Shown one piece after another: positions 29,698-42,003 of a stretch of DNA of 64,000 bases. The position numbers were made by a program, and so were the translations under genes. The DNA is taken from assembly GCA_018883865.1 (NCBI GenBank), contig JAHLFI010000008.1, positions 1 to 64,000 of the forward strand, given 5' to 3'. This stretch comes from Candidatus Oceanisphaera merdipullorum (GTDB lineage: Bacteria; Pseudomonadota; Gammaproteobacteria; Enterobacterales; Aeromonadaceae). Below the pieces are notes generated by a model. The model was not told the DNA's origin. It ran no database searches and worked only from the letters and a program-made list of their open reading frames with translations. Every line of letters starts with the position of its first letter. Position 1 is the first letter of the stretch.

Positions 29698-31200
29698 ATG
29701 AATAAAGAAATATTGCTGGTGGTAGATGCGGTTTCTAACGAAAAAGCATTGCCTCGCGAAAAGATTTTTGAAGCCTTAGAAACGGCGTTGGCCACGGCGA
29801 CAAAAAAGAAATATGACGGTGACATCCTAGTACGCGTCGAGATCGATCGTAAAAGTGGTGACTTCGAAACGTTCCGTCGTTGGCAAGTAGTGGAAAGTCA
29901 GGAGACGCTGACCAACCCTTACGCCGAAATTACCTTGGGAGCGGCGCAAATTGATGAGCCAGAAATCCAAATTGGTGACTTCGTAGAAGACGACATCGAT
30001 TCTGTGACCTTTGACCGCATCACTACCCAAACTGCTAAGCAGGTCATCGTACAAAAAGTACGAGAAGCCGAGCGGATGCAGGTAGTGGAGCAGTTTAAAG
30101 ATCAAGAAGGCGAAATAATCAGCGGCGTGGTAAAAAAAGCCACTCGTGAAAACGTGATCTTGGATCTGGGTAATAATGCCGAAGCGGTGATTTTCCGCGA
30201 AGACATGTTACCGCGCGAAACATTTCGCAGCGGCGACCGGGTGCGTGGCTTATTATATGCCGTGCGTCCAGAAGCGCGTGGTGCTCAGCTATTTATTAGC
30301 CGTAGCAACCCTGACTTCTTGAAAGAGCTGTTTCGCATTGAGGTGCCAGAGATTGGCGAAGAAGTTATCGATATTATGGGCGCAGCACGCGACCCAGGTA
30401 GCCGTGCCAAGATAGCCGTTAAGACTAACGACCGCCGTATCGATCCAATCGGTGCCTGTGTAGGCATGCGTGGTGCGCGTGTGCAAGCTGTTTCCAGCGA
30501 GCTTAACGGTGAACGCGTTGATATCGTGCTGTGGGATGATAATCCGGCGCAGTTCGTTATTAACGCCATGGCGCCTGCCGATGTATCTTCCATCATAGTG
30601 GACGAAGATGCGCACTCCATGGATATTGCCGTGGAGTCTGGCAACTTGGCGCAAGCCATAGGTCGTAACGGTCAAAACGTCCGTTTAGCCGCTCAGCTAA
30701 CAGGCTGGGAGCTAAACGTGATGACAGTTGAAGATTTGCAAAGCAAGCATCAGGTCGAAAGCGACAAGATCATTAACCTCTTCATCCAGCACTTGGATAT
30801 CGATGATGATTTTGCCAGCCTCCTGATGGACGAAGGCTTTTCCTCATTGGAAGAAATTGCCTATGTGCCGGTCAGCGAGCTGTTGAGCGTTGAAGGCCTA
30901 GATGAAGATATGGTGGAGGAGCTGCGTAATCGTGCCAAAGCCGCCCTGACGACTCGGGCGCTTGCGCAAGAAGAATCATTCGAAGGGGTGGAGCCGGCAG
31001 AAGATCTGCTCGCATTGCCCTCCATGACCCGGGAGCTGGCCTATGCGCTTGCCGCCCGTGGTATTTCGAGTCTGGAACAACTAGCAGAGCAGGGCATAGA
31101 CGATCTTGAAGGAATTGAAGATCTGAATGAAACCCTGGCTGGGGAGCTGATTATGGCGGCCCGTAATATCTGTTGGTTTGGGGATCAGACCGAAGAATAA
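29698..31200 (+). CDS. nusA: Transcription termination/antitermination protein NusA
   Basis: Binds RNA polymerase, modulates pausing, termination and lambda/rrn antitermination. 500 residues. In order: the polymerase-binding N-terminal domain (about 1-130), S1 (about 135-200, [28 protein letters not shown]), KH1 and KH2 (about 230-345, including [14 protein letters not shown] and [22 protein letters not shown]), and two acidic repeats (about 365-425 and 440-500). It lies 14 bp behind rimP. Confidence 0.98.
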   Translation: MNKEILLVVDAVSNEKALPREKIFEALETALATATKKKYDGDILVRVEIDRKSGDFETFRRWQVVESQETLTNPYAEITLGAAQIDEPEIQIGDFVEDDIDSVTFDRITTQTAKQVIVQKVREAERMQVVEQFKDQEGEIISGVVKKATRENVILDLGNNAEAVIFREDMLPRETFRSGDRVRGLLYAVRPEARGAQLFISRSNPDFLKELFRIEVPEIGEEVIDIMGAARDPGSRAKIAVKTNDRRIDPIGACVGMRGARVQAVSSELNGERVDIVLWDDNPAQFVINAMAPADVSSIIVDEDAHSMDIAVESGNLAQAIGRNGQNVRLAAQLTGWELNVMTVEDLQSKHQVESDKIINLFIQHLDIDDDFASLLMDEGFSSLEEIAYVPVSELLSVEGLDEDMVEELRNRAKAALTTRALAQEESFEGVEPAEDLLALPSMTRELAYALAARGISSLEQLAEQGIDDLEGIEDLNETLAGELIMAARNICWFGDQTEE

Positions 31201-31219
31201 GATCAGCGGAGGTTAATTA

Positions 31220-33919
31220 ATGGCAGAAGTTACATTATCGCAGCTCGCCAGCGACATAGACACATCAGTAGACCGTCTTGTGCAGCAGTTTCGCGAAGCC
31301 GGCATAGAAAAATCGCTTGGTGATTCCGTTACGGAAACCGAAAAAGCCGATTTGCTGACGTTTCTAAAGAAACAGCATGGCGGTGCGGCGGATGAGCCAA
31401 AACGCATGACGCTACAACGCAAAACCATGAGTACCTTAAACGTGCCCGTGGTCGGTGGTAAGAGTAAAGAAGTACAAGTGGAAGTGCGTAAGAAACGCAC
31501 TTATGTTCGACGCGACACGGCTGAAGAGCAGCAGCGTCAACAAGAAGCAGATGAGCAAGCTCGCCTAGCAGCAGAAGCCCAAGCTCAAAAGCAAGCAGAA
31601 GAGCAAGCTAAGCGTGCAGCCGAAGAACAAGCTAAACGTGAAGCGAAAGAGAAAGCCAAGCATGACGCGGAAGATAAAGCCCGCCAGGCTCAGCCACAAG
31701 CTCAGAACATCAAAGAGCAGGGGAAAGTAAAACCCCAAAGCAAAGAGCCGAAGAAGGTGGACGATATGGCCAAGAGCGAAGCAGAAAAATTAACCGCGCA
31801 GCGTGAGCAAGAAATCTTGCGTAAAGCCGAGCAAGACGCCAAAGAAAAAGCGGAAGAAGTTCGCAAGTTGGCAGAGCTAAACGAAAAGCGTTGGGCTGAA
31901 GAAGCTGCAGCTGCCAAGAAGCCAGAAGACGCCGATTATCATGTGATGACCAACCCACATGCTAAAGCCGCGGAAGATGAAGCGGACAAGTCTGAAGAAA
32001 ATAAAGCTCGTCGTAGTACGGGTGGCAAGAAGCGCAGTGGCGGTAAGTCGAAAGAAGACCGTCTTGAGCGTGAAAACCGTAACGAGCGTCTGCGTAAAGG
32101 CAAGCGCGCCAAGGTGATGATGCCAAACTCCATGAAGCACGACTTCCAAAAACCGGCGCAAGCGGTGAATCGTGACGTGGAAATTGGCGAAACCATTACT
32201 GTGGCCGAGCTGGCCAACAAGATGGCCGTTAAAGGCGTGGCCGTCATCAAGGTGATGATGAAGATGGGCGCCATGGCGACCATTAACCAAGTGATCGACC
32301 AAGAAACTGCGCAATTAGTGGCAGAAGAAATGGGCCACAAGGTGACTTTACGCCGCGAAAATGAATTAGAAGAGCACGTATTACAAGATCGTGATACCGA
32401 TGCTGCACGCGAAACTCGTGCGCCAGTCGTGACTATCATGGGTCATGTTGACCACGGTAAGACCTCTACTTTGGACTACATTCGTCGTGCGAAAGTGGCC
32501 TCAGGCGAAGCGGGTGGTATTACTCAGCATATCGGTGCGTACCACGTAGAAACCGAGAATGGCTCTATTACCTTCTTGGATACCCCAGGTCACGCGGCGT
32601 TTACGTCTATGCGTGCTCGTGGTGCCAGCGCCACCGATATCGTAGTGTTAGTGGTTGCGGCAGACGATGGCGTTATGCCACAAACCGTTGAAGCTATCCA
32701 GCACGCGAAAGCGGCCGGTGTACCTTTGATTGTGGCCGTGAACAAGATGGATAAGCCATCCGCAGATATCGACCGTGTGCGCAGCGAATTGGCTCAGCAT
32801 GGCGTGATGTCAGAAGACTGGGGCGGCGAAAACATCTTTACCTATATCTCGGCTAAAACCGGTGAAGGTATTGATGACTTGCTGGAAGCCATCTTGCTGC
32901 AGTCAGAAGTCTTAGAGCTGAATGCTGTGGTTGATGGCATGGCGTCCGGTGTGGTCATTGAATCACGTCTGGATAAAGGCCGTGGCCCGGTTGCCACCGT
33001 ATTGGTACAAGAAGGTACGCTGAATCAAGGCGACATCGTATTGTGTGGTCTGGAATATGGCCGCGTGCGTGCGATGCGTGATGAGCTTGGCCGTGACATT
33101 AAGTCTGCCGGTCCTTCTATGCCGGTAGAAATCTTAGGCCTGTCTGGTGTACCCGCAGCGGGTGATGAAGCCACCGTAGTACGTGACGAGAAGAAAGCCC
33201 GTGAAGTGGCACTCTATCGTCAAGGCAAGTTCCGTGATGTGAAGCTGGCTCGCCAGCAAACCGCTAAGCTCGAAAACATGTTTGCAAACATGGAAGATGG
33301 CGAAGTCGCAGAAGTGAACTTGGTACTGAAAGCAGACGTACAAGGTTCTATCCAAGCCATTGCCGACTCTCTTGAGCAACTGTCTACGGACGAAGTGAAA
33401 GTGAAGATTATCGGTTCTGGTGTAGGTGGTATTACCGAAACTGACGCCAGCTTAGCTGCTGCTTCTAACGCCATTATCTTGGGCTTTAACGTCCGTGCCG
33501 ATGCCTCTGCGCGTAAGATGATTGAAGCCGAAAACATCGACTTGCGTTACTACAGCGTGATTTATGAGCTGATCGACGAAGTTAAGCAGGCCATGACTGG
33601 CATGTTGGCTCCTGAGTTCAAGCAAGAAATCATCGGTCTGGCTGAAGTACGTGACGTGTTCCGTTCGCCTAAGTTTGGCGCGGTAGCCGGTTGTATGGTG
33701 ACCGAAGGTAACGTGAAGCGTAACAATCCGATCCGCGTATTGCGTGACAACGTCGTGATTTACGAAGGCGAACTGGAATCTCTGCGTCGCTTTAAAGACG
33801 ATGTGCAAGAAGTGCGTAATGGCATGGAATGTGGTATCGCTGTGAAGAACTACAATGATGTTCGTCCTGGCGACCAGATTGAAGTTTTCCAAATCGTAGA
33901 AGTAAAGCGTACCCTGTAA
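31220..33919 (+). CDS. infB: Translation initiation factor IF-2
   Basis: GTPase that brings fMet-tRNA to the 30S subunit and promotes subunit joining. 899 residues. The N-terminal helical domain (about 1-50) is followed by a long Lys/Glu/Ala/Gln-rich low-complexity linker (about 95-300). The G domain has GHVDHGKT at 408-415, DTPGHAAF and NKMDKP. Domains II-IV end with [39 protein letters not shown] precedes the ATG. The initiator tRNA gene lies at the head of the same operon. Confidence 0.98.
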   Translation: MAEVTLSQLASDIDTSVDRLVQQFREAGIEKSLGDSVTETEKADLLTFLKKQHGGAADEPKRMTLQRKTMSTLNVPVVGGKSKEVQVEVRKKRTYVRRDTAEEQQRQQEADEQARLAAEAQAQKQAEEQAKRAAEEQAKREAKEKAKHDAEDKARQAQPQAQNIKEQGKVKPQSKEPKKVDDMAKSEAEKLTAQREQEILRKAEQDAKEKAEEVRKLAELNEKRWAEEAAAAKKPEDADYHVMTNPHAKAAEDEADKSEENKARRSTGGKKRSGGKSKEDRLERENRNERLRKGKRAKVMMPNSMKHDFQKPAQAVNRDVEIGETITVAELANKMAVKGVAVIKVMMKMGAMATINQVIDQETAQLVAEEMGHKVTLRRENELEEHVLQDRDTDAARETRAPVVTIMGHVDHGKTSTLDYIRRAKVASGEAGGITQHIGAYHVETENGSITFLDTPGHAAFTSMRARGASATDIVVLVVAADDGVMPQTVEAIQHAKAAGVPLIVAVNKMDKPSADIDRVRSELAQHGVMSEDWGGENIFTYISAKTGEGIDDLLEAILLQSEVLELNAVVDGMASGVVIESRLDKGRGPVATVLVQEGTLNQGDIVLCGLEYGRVRAMRDELGRDIKSAGPSMPVEILGLSGVPAAGDEATVVRDEKKAREVALYRQGKFRDVKLARQQTAKLENMFANMEDGEVAEVNLVLKADVQGSIQAIADSLEQLSTDEVKVKIIGSGVGGITETDASLAAASNAIILGFNVRADASARKMIEAENIDLRYYSVIYELIDEVKQAMTGMLAPEFKQEIIGLAEVRDVFRSPKFGAVAGCMVTEGNVKRNNPIRVLRDNVVIYEGELESLRRFKDDVQEVRNGMECGIAVKNYNDVRPGDQIEVFQIVEVKRTL

Positions 33920-34007
33920 AGGCACGCCGACCTGCAGTATTTAAGGTCGCAAGAGTGAGCCCTTTGCCTCGGTCTGAGGGCCACTCTAGTGTTAACTTAA
34001 TCAATAT

Positions 34008-34032
34008 AAAGGGGCCTAAAGGCTCCTTTTTT
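34008..34032 (+). terminator. Terminator between infB and rbfA
   Basis: AAAGGGGCC (34008-34016) pairs with GGCTCCTTT (34021-34029, one G-T) around a 4-nt loop, followed by a six-T tract. It probably leaks to allow rbfA-truB expression. Confidence 0.85.
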
Positions 34033-34049
34033 AATGGGATGAGCACATC

Positions 34050-34502
34050 ATGGCTAGAGAATTTAGCCGTTCACGTCGAGTGGGCCAAGAATTACAACGC
34101 GAAATCGCGCTGATCTTACAACGCGAAATCAAAGACGATCGCTTAAAACTGATCACCGTTTCCGGTGTTGAGCTGTCAAAAGACTTAAGCTCAGCCAAGG
34201 TGTTTGTGACGTTTTTGGATAACGATCCTGAAAACATCGTCCAAGGCATGAAAGTATTAAAAGACGCCAGCGGATTTATTCGTAGTCAAGTTGGCAAGGC
34301 CATGCGCCTGCGTATCACTCCTGATTTACGTTTTACGTATGATCAGAGCTTGGTTGAAGGCATGCGGATCTCGACCTTGGTCTCCAGCACCATTGCCGAA
34401 GACGAGCGTCGTAGCCAAGAGTTCGGTACAGACGAGCCTGCGGCCGATGCTGACCAAAGCGACGATCAAGACCAAGATCAAGCAGCAGAAAAGAAGGATT
34501 AA
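34050..34502 (+). CDS. rbfA: Ribosome-binding factor A
   Basis: Binds the 30S subunit near helix 1 of 16S rRNA during maturation and cold adaptation. 150 residues: a KH-like core ([60 protein letters not shown]) plus an acidic Asp/Gln-rich tail from about 118 on that is longer than in E. coli. It lies 2 bp before truB. Confidence 0.97.
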   Translation: MAREFSRSRRVGQELQREIALILQREIKDDRLKLITVSGVELSKDLSSAKVFVTFLDNDPENIVQGMKVLKDASGFIRSQVGKAMRLRITPDLRFTYDQSLVEGMRISTLVSSTIAEDERRSQEFGTDEPAADADQSDDQDQDQAAEKKD

Positions 34503-34504
34503 TC

Positions 34505-35440
34505 ATGGGGCGTCAGCGTCAATTTCGTGGCCGTGCAGTAGACGGCATACTGCTGCTAGACAAGCCAGCAGGCATTACTTCTAACGATGCATTGCAACAA
34601 GTGAAGCGTATTTATGCCGCGGCGAAAGCCGGGCACACAGGGGCGCTGGATCCCTTAGCCACCGGTATGCTGCCCATATGCTTAGGCGAAGCCACTAAGT
34701 TCTCTCAGTTTTTGTTGGAAGCCGATAAGCGTTATCGGGTGGTGGCAAAGCTAGGTCTGCGTACCGATACCAGCGATGCCGATGGCGAAGTGGTGGAGAC
34801 GCGCCCCGTTAATGTGACCGACGAAGCGTTGGCGGTAGCCTTGGACAGTTTTCGCGGTACTACCCAGCAAATTCCGTCCATGTATTCGGCGTTAAAATAT
34901 CAGGGTAAACCCTTATATCATTACGCGCGGGAAGGCATTGAGGTGCCGCGCGAGTCGCGCCCCATTACTGTGTTCGAATTGATACTGGTGCGCTTTGAAG
35001 GTGACGAGCTGGAGTTAGAAATCCACTGCAGCAAGGGCACCTATATCCGCACTATCGTGGATGACTTAGGTGAATTACTCGGCTGTGGAGCGCACGTGGC
35101 GGTATTGCGGCGCTTGGCGGTGGCCGGTTACCCTAGTGAGCGCATGGTGACGCTTGAGCAGCTTGAAGAGATTCTAGAAAATTGCCGCGCGCAAGAGATA
35201 TTGCCGCGTTTGGAATTGGATCCGCTGTTGCTGCCCATGGACACTGCCGTGGCTGGCTTGCCCGAAGTCAACATGTCTGAGCTGGTGGCCGGTTACATTA
35301 ACCAAGGCCAAGCCGTGCAGGTGTCGGGGGCGCCAAGCCAAGGCCAGGTACGCATGACGGTCGGCGAGCAACGAATCTTTATTGGGGTCGGTGAAATTGA
35401 CGATGACGGCAAAGTGGCTCCCAAGCGCTTAGTTCGTTAA
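34505..35440 (+). CDS. truB: tRNA pseudouridine-55 synthase TruB
   Basis: Makes pseudouridine 55 in the T loop of all tRNAs. 311 residues. It has [17 protein letters not shown], the catalytic motif [12 protein letters not shown] with Asp49, [35 protein letters not shown] and a C-terminal PUA domain (about 250-305). The start has AAGGA upstream. Upstream rbfA and downstream rpsO-pnp complete the standard cluster. Confidence 0.97.
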   Translation: MGRQRQFRGRAVDGILLLDKPAGITSNDALQQVKRIYAAAKAGHTGALDPLATGMLPICLGEATKFSQFLLEADKRYRVVAKLGLRTDTSDADGEVVETRPVNVTDEALAVALDSFRGTTQQIPSMYSALKYQGKPLYHYAREGIEVPRESRPITVFELILVRFEGDELELEIHCSKGTYIRTIVDDLGELLGCGAHVAVLRRLAVAGYPSERMVTLEQLEEILENCRAQEILPRLELDPLLLPMDTAVAGLPEVNMSELVAGYINQGQAVQVSGAPSQGQVRMTVGEQRIFIGVGEIDDDGKVAPKRLVR

Positions 35441-35544
35441 TCGTCGCGTAACACAAAGCGCTACACTCTATGAGATTGAACGTAGGCGCGAAATATACAG
35501 CGTAGACATTAACCAACTCATTTATTAGTAAGCGCACTTTGGGC

Positions 35545-35572
35545 TTGCGCAGCCGTACTTAACTGGTAGAAT
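35545..35572 (+). promoter_or_regulatory. Probable sigma-70 promoter of rpsO
   Basis: -35-like TTGCGC (35545-35550), a 16-bp spacer, and -10 TAGAAT (35567-35572, five of six matches). It lies about 70 bp before rpsO, where the E. coli rpsO promoter lies. Confidence 0.6.
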
Positions 35573-35641
35573 GCGCAGCTTACTTTCCAGCTGAATTAGT
35601 GATCGGCTGGAATACACATTCATTTTTTTGGAGTACACAAG

Positions 35642-35911
35642 ATGTCACTAAATGCAGAAACTAAAGCGCAAATCGTTGCTGATCACGCCCGCGGCGAAGG
35701 CGACACCGGTTCTCCTGAAGTACAAGTTGCTTTGTTGAGCGCGCAAATCAACCACCTGCAAGGTCACTTCAAACAGCACATCCACGATCATCACAGCCGT
35801 CGTGGTCTGTTGCGCATGGTATCTCAGCGTCGTAGCTTGCTGGATTACCTGAAGCGTAAAGACGTAGTGCGTTACACTGCACTGATCGCTAAATTGGGTC
35901 TGCGTCGTTAA
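35642..35911 (+). CDS. rpsO: 30S ribosomal protein S15
   Basis: Primary 16S rRNA-binding protein of the central domain. 89 residues, the exact family length. [55 protein letters not shown] is the invariant core. GGAG precedes the ATG. In E. coli S15 represses its own mRNA through a leader pseudoknot; the 70-bp leader here could do the same but I have not verified a fold. Confidence 0.98.
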   Translation: MSLNAETKAQIVADHARGEGDTGSPEVQVALLSAQINHLQGHFKQHIHDHHSRRGLLRMVSQRRSLLDYLKRKDVVRYTALIAKLGLRR

Positions 35912-35930
35912 TCGACCTACTCAGTTTAAT

Positions 35931-35955
35931 AAAAAGGGGCTTAGGCCCCTTTTTT
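35931..35955 (+). terminator. Terminator after rpsO
   Basis: AAAAAGGGGC (35931-35940) pairs with GCCCCTTTTT (35945-35954) around TTAG, with a six-T run. It separates rpsO from pnp. Confidence 0.93.
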
Positions 35956-36191
35956 GTTGCCTGATTTTTAGTTTGCGCTTCAGGTTTCTCGTCTTACGTT
36001 CGACTGACAAGGGCTTAACGTTTTTTATCGTACAGCTTAGGGCGTAAAGGGTGCGAGTGTGTTTGTGCCGCACGCCTGACACCTTATTCTACACATTGTC
36101 ACCACCCGCATTCGCTGTGCTTTAACCCATAATCACGTATACTGTCGCGGTATATTAAAAGACTAAAAACATATATTAAGGAATCTAAAAC

Positions 36192-38486
36192 GTGAATCCT
36201 ATCGTAAAAACCTTCCAGTATGGCCAACATACCGTCACCCTAGAAACTGGCGTCATGGCACGTCAGGCAAGTGGCGCTGTTATGGCCAGCATCGATGATA
36301 CCGCTGTGCTCGTCACCGTAGTGGGCAAGCGCGATGCGGATGAAAGCAAAGACTTTTTCCCGCTGACCGTTAACTATCAAGAGCGCACCTATGCGGCAGG
36401 TCGTATTCCTGGCAGCTTTTTTAAACGAGAAGGCCGCCCATCAGAAGGCGAAACGCTGACCTCACGTTTGATTGACCGCCCAATCCGTCCGTTATTCCCT
36501 GCAGGCTTTAAAAACGAAGTGCAGGTGATTGCCACCGTCGTTTCCGTCAATCCTGAAATTTCTCCCGACATTATTGCGCTGCTGGGTACGTCTGCGGCTT
36601 TAGCCATCTCTGGCATGCCCTTTGCTGGTCCTATCGGTGCGGCTCGCGTGGGTTACATCAATGGCGAATACGTATTAAACCCAACCGTGACTGAGCTGGC
36701 TAACAGCGAGCTGGACTTAGTGGTTGCTGGTACCGCTAATGCGGTATTAATGGTGGAATCTGAAGCCAACATCTTGCCTGAAGACGTGATGTTGGGTGCC
36801 GTGGTTTACGGTCATGAACAACTGAACGCTGCCGTGACTGCCATTAAAGAATTTGCCGCCGAAGTGGGCACCCAGCCTTGGGCTTGGCAGCCAAAAGCCG
36901 AAAACGTAAGCTTAAAAAGCCAAGTGGCCGAACTGGCTACCGAGCAGGTAGGCGAAGCCTATCGTATTACCGATAAAACCGCGCGTCGTCATGCCCTGAG
37001 CATCATCAAGGCCAAGGTATTAGCTGCCGTATTGGTCAGCAACCCTGAGCAAAACGCTAAAGAAGTCGCTGAGCAATTTGCCGCCCTCGAGAAGCACATA
37101 GTGCGTGGTCGTATCGTGCGCGGTGAGCCGCGTATCGATGGTCGCGAACCGGACATGATACGTGCGCTTGATGTAGCCACCGGCTTATTGCCGCGCACCC
37201 ACGGCTCTGCACTGTTCACCCGCGGTGAAACTCAAGCATTAGTGGTAGCGACGCTTGGCACCCAGCGCGATGCACAGTTAATTGATGAACTGACCGGTAC
37301 TCGTACCGACAACTTCATGCTGCATTATAACTTTCCTCCGTTTTGCGTCGGTGAAACCGGCATGGTGGGCAGTCCTAAGCGTCGTGAAATCGGTCACGGT
37401 CGTTTGGCCAAGCGTGGCGTAGCCGCTGTGATGCCAAGCGTAGATGTATTCCCATACACGGTACGTGTCGTCTCAGAAATAACTGAGTCGAACGGCTCTT
37501 CTTCCATGGCCTCAGTGTGCGGTACGTCACTGGCACTGATGGACGCGGGCGTGCCAATCAAAGCGTCAGTGGCCGGTATTGCCATGGGCTTGGTTAAAGA
37601 AGATGAAAACTACGTGGTGCTGTCAGATATATTGGGTGATGAAGATCACTTGGGCGACATGGACTTTAAAGTGGCCGGTACGACTCAAGGTATTACCGCA
37701 CTGCAAATGGACATCAAAATCGAAGGCATTACTAAAGAGATCATGGCCGCGGCACTCAAGCAGGCGCGCAACGCCCGCTTGCACATCCTGAAAGTGATGG
37801 ACCAAGCCATGCAAGTGCCGCGCGAAGAGATTTCTGACTTTGCCCCGCGTATTCACATCATCAAGATCAACCCAGATAAGATCCGCGATGTGATTGGTAA
37901 AGGCGGCGCCACTATTCGTGCGCTGACCGAAGAAACCGGCACTACTATCGAGCTCGACGATAGCGGCACAGTGAAAATTGCCGCCGTTGATGGTGAGGCT
38001 GCAAAACTGGCCATTAGCCGCATTCAGCAGCTGACTGCCGAAGTGGAGCCTGGCACTATTTATCAGGGCCAAGTAGTGCGATTAGCGGACTTTGGCGCCT
38101 TCGTCAATATTTTGCCAGGCAAAGACGGCTTAGTGCATATCTCGCAAATCACCGAAGAGCGCGTGAAAAACGTATCGGACCATCTGACCGTAGGTGACAT
38201 TGTCGCCGTTAAGGTATTAGAAGTGGACCGCCAAGGCCGTATTCGCTTATCCATTAAAGAGGCGAAAGAGCCAAGCGAAGTAGCTGTTGCCGAAGTAACC
38301 GTTGACCAAGCAAGCGTAGCAGACGTCGCCGCTGTGGCAGACACTGCGGCAGACACCGCGGCTCCTGTTGAAGCTGCAGCCGTAAGCGTTTCAGAAACAG
38401 CAACGCCAGTGCAAACTCAAACTGCAGCTCCCGCGCAGACAGATGAAGCAGCACCTGCTGATAATGATGAGAAACGAGCTGAGTAA
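36192..38486 (+). CDS. pnp: Polyribonucleotide nucleotidyltransferase (PNPase)
   Basis: 3'-5' phosphorolytic exoribonuclease of the degradosome. 764 residues, slightly longer than E. coli. Two RNase PH-like domains flank an all-helical segment; [17 protein letters not shown] and [16 protein letters not shown] active-site regions are present. A KH domain (about 553-615, [18 protein letters not shown]) and S1 domain (about 620-690) follow, then an Ala/Pro/Glu-rich tail. The start is GTG at 36192 with AAGGAA upstream. E. coli PNPase autoregulates through a leader hairpin cut by RNase III; the 236-bp leader here shows no equally obvious long hairpin. Confidence 0.98.
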   Translation: MNPIVKTFQYGQHTVTLETGVMARQASGAVMASIDDTAVLVTVVGKRDADESKDFFPLTVNYQERTYAAGRIPGSFFKREGRPSEGETLTSRLIDRPIRPLFPAGFKNEVQVIATVVSVNPEISPDIIALLGTSAALAISGMPFAGPIGAARVGYINGEYVLNPTVTELANSELDLVVAGTANAVLMVESEANILPEDVMLGAVVYGHEQLNAAVTAIKEFAAEVGTQPWAWQPKAENVSLKSQVAELATEQVGEAYRITDKTARRHALSIIKAKVLAAVLVSNPEQNAKEVAEQFAALEKHIVRGRIVRGEPRIDGREPDMIRALDVATGLLPRTHGSALFTRGETQALVVATLGTQRDAQLIDELTGTRTDNFMLHYNFPPFCVGETGMVGSPKRREIGHGRLAKRGVAAVMPSVDVFPYTVRVVSEITESNGSSSMASVCGTSLALMDAGVPIKASVAGIAMGLVKEDENYVVLSDILGDEDHLGDMDFKVAGTTQGITALQMDIKIEGITKEIMAAALKQARNARLHILKVMDQAMQVPREEISDFAPRIHIIKINPDKIRDVIGKGGATIRALTEETGTTIELDDSGTVKIAAVDGEAAKLAISRIQQLTAEVEPGTIYQGQVVRLADFGAFVNILPGKDGLVHISQITEERVKNVSDHLTVGDIVAVKVLEVDRQGRIRLSIKEAKEPSEVAVAEVTVDQASVADVAAVADTAADTAAPVEAAAVSVSETATPVQTQTAAPAQTDEAAPADNDEKRAE

Positions 38487-38513
38487 TTAGCCAGTCTTAT
38501 CAACATAGCCAAC

Positions 38514-38543
38514 AAAAAGCCGAGACAGTGTCTCGGCTTTTTT
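38514..38543 (+). terminator. Terminator after pnp
   Basis: AAAAAGCCGAGA (from 38514) pairs with TCTCGGCTTTTT (to 38542) around a 5-nt loop, with a six-T run. Confidence 0.94.
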
Positions 38544-38597
38544 ATGGGTTAAATTTAGCGCCAAGCGTCCAGTTAAAGATAAGCACCGCCTAGTGAA

Positions 38598-38667
38598 AGC
38601 GGTAAGCGTAAAGCGACATAACACGTCAACACCAAGGTCGTGTTTTGACAGCTTAAAGCTTACCGCT
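38598..38667. repeat. Long intergenic palindrome, copy A (AGCGGTAAG ends)
   Basis: A 70-bp imperfect inverted repeat in the gap between convergent pnp and trhP. The 10-bp ends AGCGGTAAGC (38598-38607) and GCTTACCGCT (38658-38667) pair perfectly; inner arms AAGC/GCTT and AACACG (38620-38625)/CGTGTT (38639-38644) extend the hairpin. A related element with the same ends is at 55486-55576. Confidence 0.7.
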
Positions 38668-38684
38668 AACGGCTAGAAGCGTTG

Positions 38685-40088
38685 TTATTTAAGATGACGT
38701 AGCAAAATCGCGAAATTGGCATCTATTTCTTTCGCCAGTGGGATAAATACCACATGGCCGCTGCCGGGGGCCACGTCTACCAACTCATTTTTGCGGTTTT
38801 TAATCTGCTCTAAAGTAAAGGTAATATTACCGGCGGGCGTCATTAGCTCTAATTGGTCGCCGACGCTAAATTTATTTTTCACTTCCACTTCTACCCAGTC
38901 GCCGTCGCGGCGCGTCACGTCACCCACGAACTGCTGTTGGGTGGAGACTGAGTGGCCGGTCTCGTAGTTTTGATAATCGCTGTGGGCGTGGCGTTTTAAG
39001 AAGCCTTCGGTGTAACCGCGATGCGCCAAGTTTTCCAGCGTACTCATCAAGCTCACATCAAAAGGCTTGCCCGCTACCGCATCGTCGATGGCCTTGCGAT
39101 ACACCTGAGCGGTACGAGCCACATAATAAAAAGATTTAGTACGGCCTTCAATTTTCAATGAATGCACGCCCATTTGCGTTAAGCGTTCTACATACTGCAC
39201 GGCGCGCAAGTCTTTGGAATTCATGATGTAGGTGCCGTGTTCATCTTCATAGGCCGCCATGTATTCGCCGGGTCTATTGCTTTCCTCTAACAGCACAGGA
39301 TGCTCATAAGGCGCACCGGCACCGAGCGTGGGAGCTGGGCTTTGAGAAAGCGTTTCTGTTGCTGGATCTATTTTTTGCACTACAATCGGCTCTTGCCGAT
39401 GCACAATTTGGCCGGCGTCGTCTTCTTTGGCTTCGTGCACCTTGTATTCCCAACGACAGGCGTTGGTACAGGTGCCCTGATTGGGGTCGCGTTTGTTGAT
39501 GTAGCCCGATAATAAACAGCGGCCTGAATAGGCCATGCAAAGCGCACCATGCACAAATACTTCCAGCTCTACTTTTGGGCACTGCGCACGAATTTCTTCG
39601 ATCTCTTCGAGCGATAATTCCCGCGATAAGATGACGCGCTCTATGCCGTAGTCTTGCCAAAACTTCACCGAGGCCCAGTTCACCGCATTCGCCTGTACCG
39701 ACAAATGAATCGTTACCTCAGGGAAATGCTGGCGCACCAACATGATCAAACCCGGATCCGACATAATTAGGGCATCTGGACCCATTTCGATCACCGGTTG
39801 CATGTCGCGAATGAAGGTTTTTAGCTTGGCGTTATGAGGCTGAATGTTCACCACCACGTAAAATTTCTTGCCCAGTGCATGGGCCTCGTCTATGCCAATC
39901 TTTAGGTTTTCATGATTAAACTCGTTATTGCGCACCCGCAGCGAATAACGAGGTTGGCCCGCATACACGGCATCCGCACCATAGGCGAAGGCATAACGCA
40001 TGTTTTTTAAGGTGCCCGCAGGCGATAGCAATTCGGGAACGAAGCCGGCAGTAATAGGAGGCGTAACAGCAGTGTGAGCGTTGGACAT
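38685..40088 (-). CDS. trhP: tRNA 5-hydroxyuridine modification protein TrhP (YegQ), U32 family
   Basis: Peptidase U32 family protein that in E. coli helps make 5-hydroxyuridine-34 in tRNAs from a prephenate-derived pathway. 467 residues. The N-terminal TIM-barrel-like region has PELLSPAGTLKNMRYAFAYGADAVYAG; an iron-sulfur-type cysteine cluster lies in GALCMAYSGRCLLSGY...GTCTNACRWEY; the C-terminal domain shows GDVTRRDGDWVEVEVKNKF. The ATG at 40088 has GAGA 8 bp upstream; an in-frame TTG at 40109 is less likely. Confidence 0.93.
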   Translation of the reverse strand: MSNAHTAVTPPITAGFVPELLSPAGTLKNMRYAFAYGADAVYAGQPRYSLRVRNNEFNHENLKIGIDEAHALGKKFYVVVNIQPHNAKLKTFIRDMQPVIEMGPDALIMSDPGLIMLVRQHFPEVTIHLSVQANAVNWASVKFWQDYGIERVILSRELSLEEIEEIRAQCPKVELEVFVHGALCMAYSGRCLLSGYINKRDPNQGTCTNACRWEYKVHEAKEDDAGQIVHRQEPIVVQKIDPATETLSQSPAPTLGAGAPYEHPVLLEESNRPGEYMAAYEDEHGTYIMNSKDLRAVQYVERLTQMGVHSLKIEGRTKSFYYVARTAQVYRKAIDDAVAGKPFDVSLMSTLENLAHRGYTEGFLKRHAHSDYQNYETGHSVSTQQQFVGDVTRRDGDWVEVEVKNKFSVGDQLELMTPAGNITFTLEQIKNRKNELVDVAPGSGHVVFIPLAKEIDANFAILLRHLK

Positions 40089-40239
40089 TAAGTTAATCTC
40101 TGATATCAAGTCAGTAGGCCGCCACTGTGGGCGGCCGAATCAGGCATTTTACTATGCCGAGTGCTCAATATCGAGGTTATGCCACTGACATCTTAAGGCG
40201 ATTTGATCTTGGTCAAGCATGTGGGTGGGTAATGGCTGG

Positions 40240-40584
40240 TTAACGTGCCAGCTCTAAGTGCTCAACTTCAAGCTCATTGCCATTATCTTCTTCTTCTAAT
40301 TGGCCCCAAATGGTTAATTTGGTCCGCGAGGAAGCGCGCATATCGCGCCATTTATCTTCATCAATTTCCACCACTATGGTGCCGGTGCGATCTTCAAATA
40401 GGTATTTCTCTTTACCGATTTGCTCGACGACGTAGCCGGTGAGACGAATGTCATGATCATCGTCCATTTGCAGTGCTTGTGCGACCGAGACCCAAGGTTG
40501 GTCATACGAAAAGTTAGAGTCGGCCACCGCAGTGCCAGCGAGCAGGGTTAAGCCCAACGTAGCGCCAAGCAAAGTCTTATTCAT
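40240..40584 (-). CDS. YgiW/YdeI-type BOF (bacterial OB-fold) periplasmic protein
   Basis: 114 residues with a Sec signal peptide (cleavage after AVA, residue 21). The mature part is one OB-fold domain: VSVAQALQMDDDHDIRLTGYVVEQIGKEKYLFEDRTGTIVVEIDEDKW then LTIWGQLEEEDNGNELEVEHLEL. The family is linked to stress tolerance (peroxide, cadmium, antimicrobial peptides) in enterics, probably by binding a ligand rather than nucleic acid. It is a single gene, with no operon partner visible. Confidence 0.9.
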   Translation of the reverse strand: MNKTLLGATLGLTLLAGTAVADSNFSYDQPWVSVAQALQMDDDHDIRLTGYVVEQIGKEKYLFEDRTGTIVVEIDEDKWRDMRASSRTKLTIWGQLEEEDNGNELEVEHLELAR

Positions 40585-40776
40585 GATGAGCCCTTAATCT
40601 ATGGTTTGTAGAATCATTTTGGGCGCAGCTTAGCCCTAAGTCTGGGTCTTGCCTAGCGTTTAAGGCGTCAATCGGACAAGTTTGGACCTAAGTAAATAGC
40701 GCCGAGCGCCCAATTCCAAGCGGAATACGGGGTGAGTATAAGGTGGTGGCGCTGGTAATGGACAACCAACAGGCGT

Positions 40777-40809
40777 AAAAAAGCCCCCGTTATTTGCTAA
40801 CCGGAGGCT
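40777..40809 (-). terminator. Terminator of gapA
   Basis: On the minus strand AGCCTCCG(G)TTA pairs with TAACGGGGGCT (one bulged G, one G-T), followed by six Ts. A second perfect hairpin, ATAGCGC-TTA-GCGCTAT at 40828-40844, sits between it and the gapA stop. Confidence 0.85.
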
Positions 40810-40851
40810 GGACGCTTAGTCATGGTAATAGCGCTTAGCGCTATGCATGAT

Positions 40852-41934
<1,083 letters not shown>

Positions 41935-42003
41935 TTAGCCGCCACTCTTCTTACTGTTTATATTTCGCTATTTATGTTTCGTTATTTAAGTAAAGCGTCA
42001 GCC

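Noticed and set aside
31500..32120. Repetitive Glu/Lys/Ala/Gln codons in infB as a tandem repeat element
   Set aside because: It is the normal low-complexity linker of IF-2; there is no exact DNA repeat unit.
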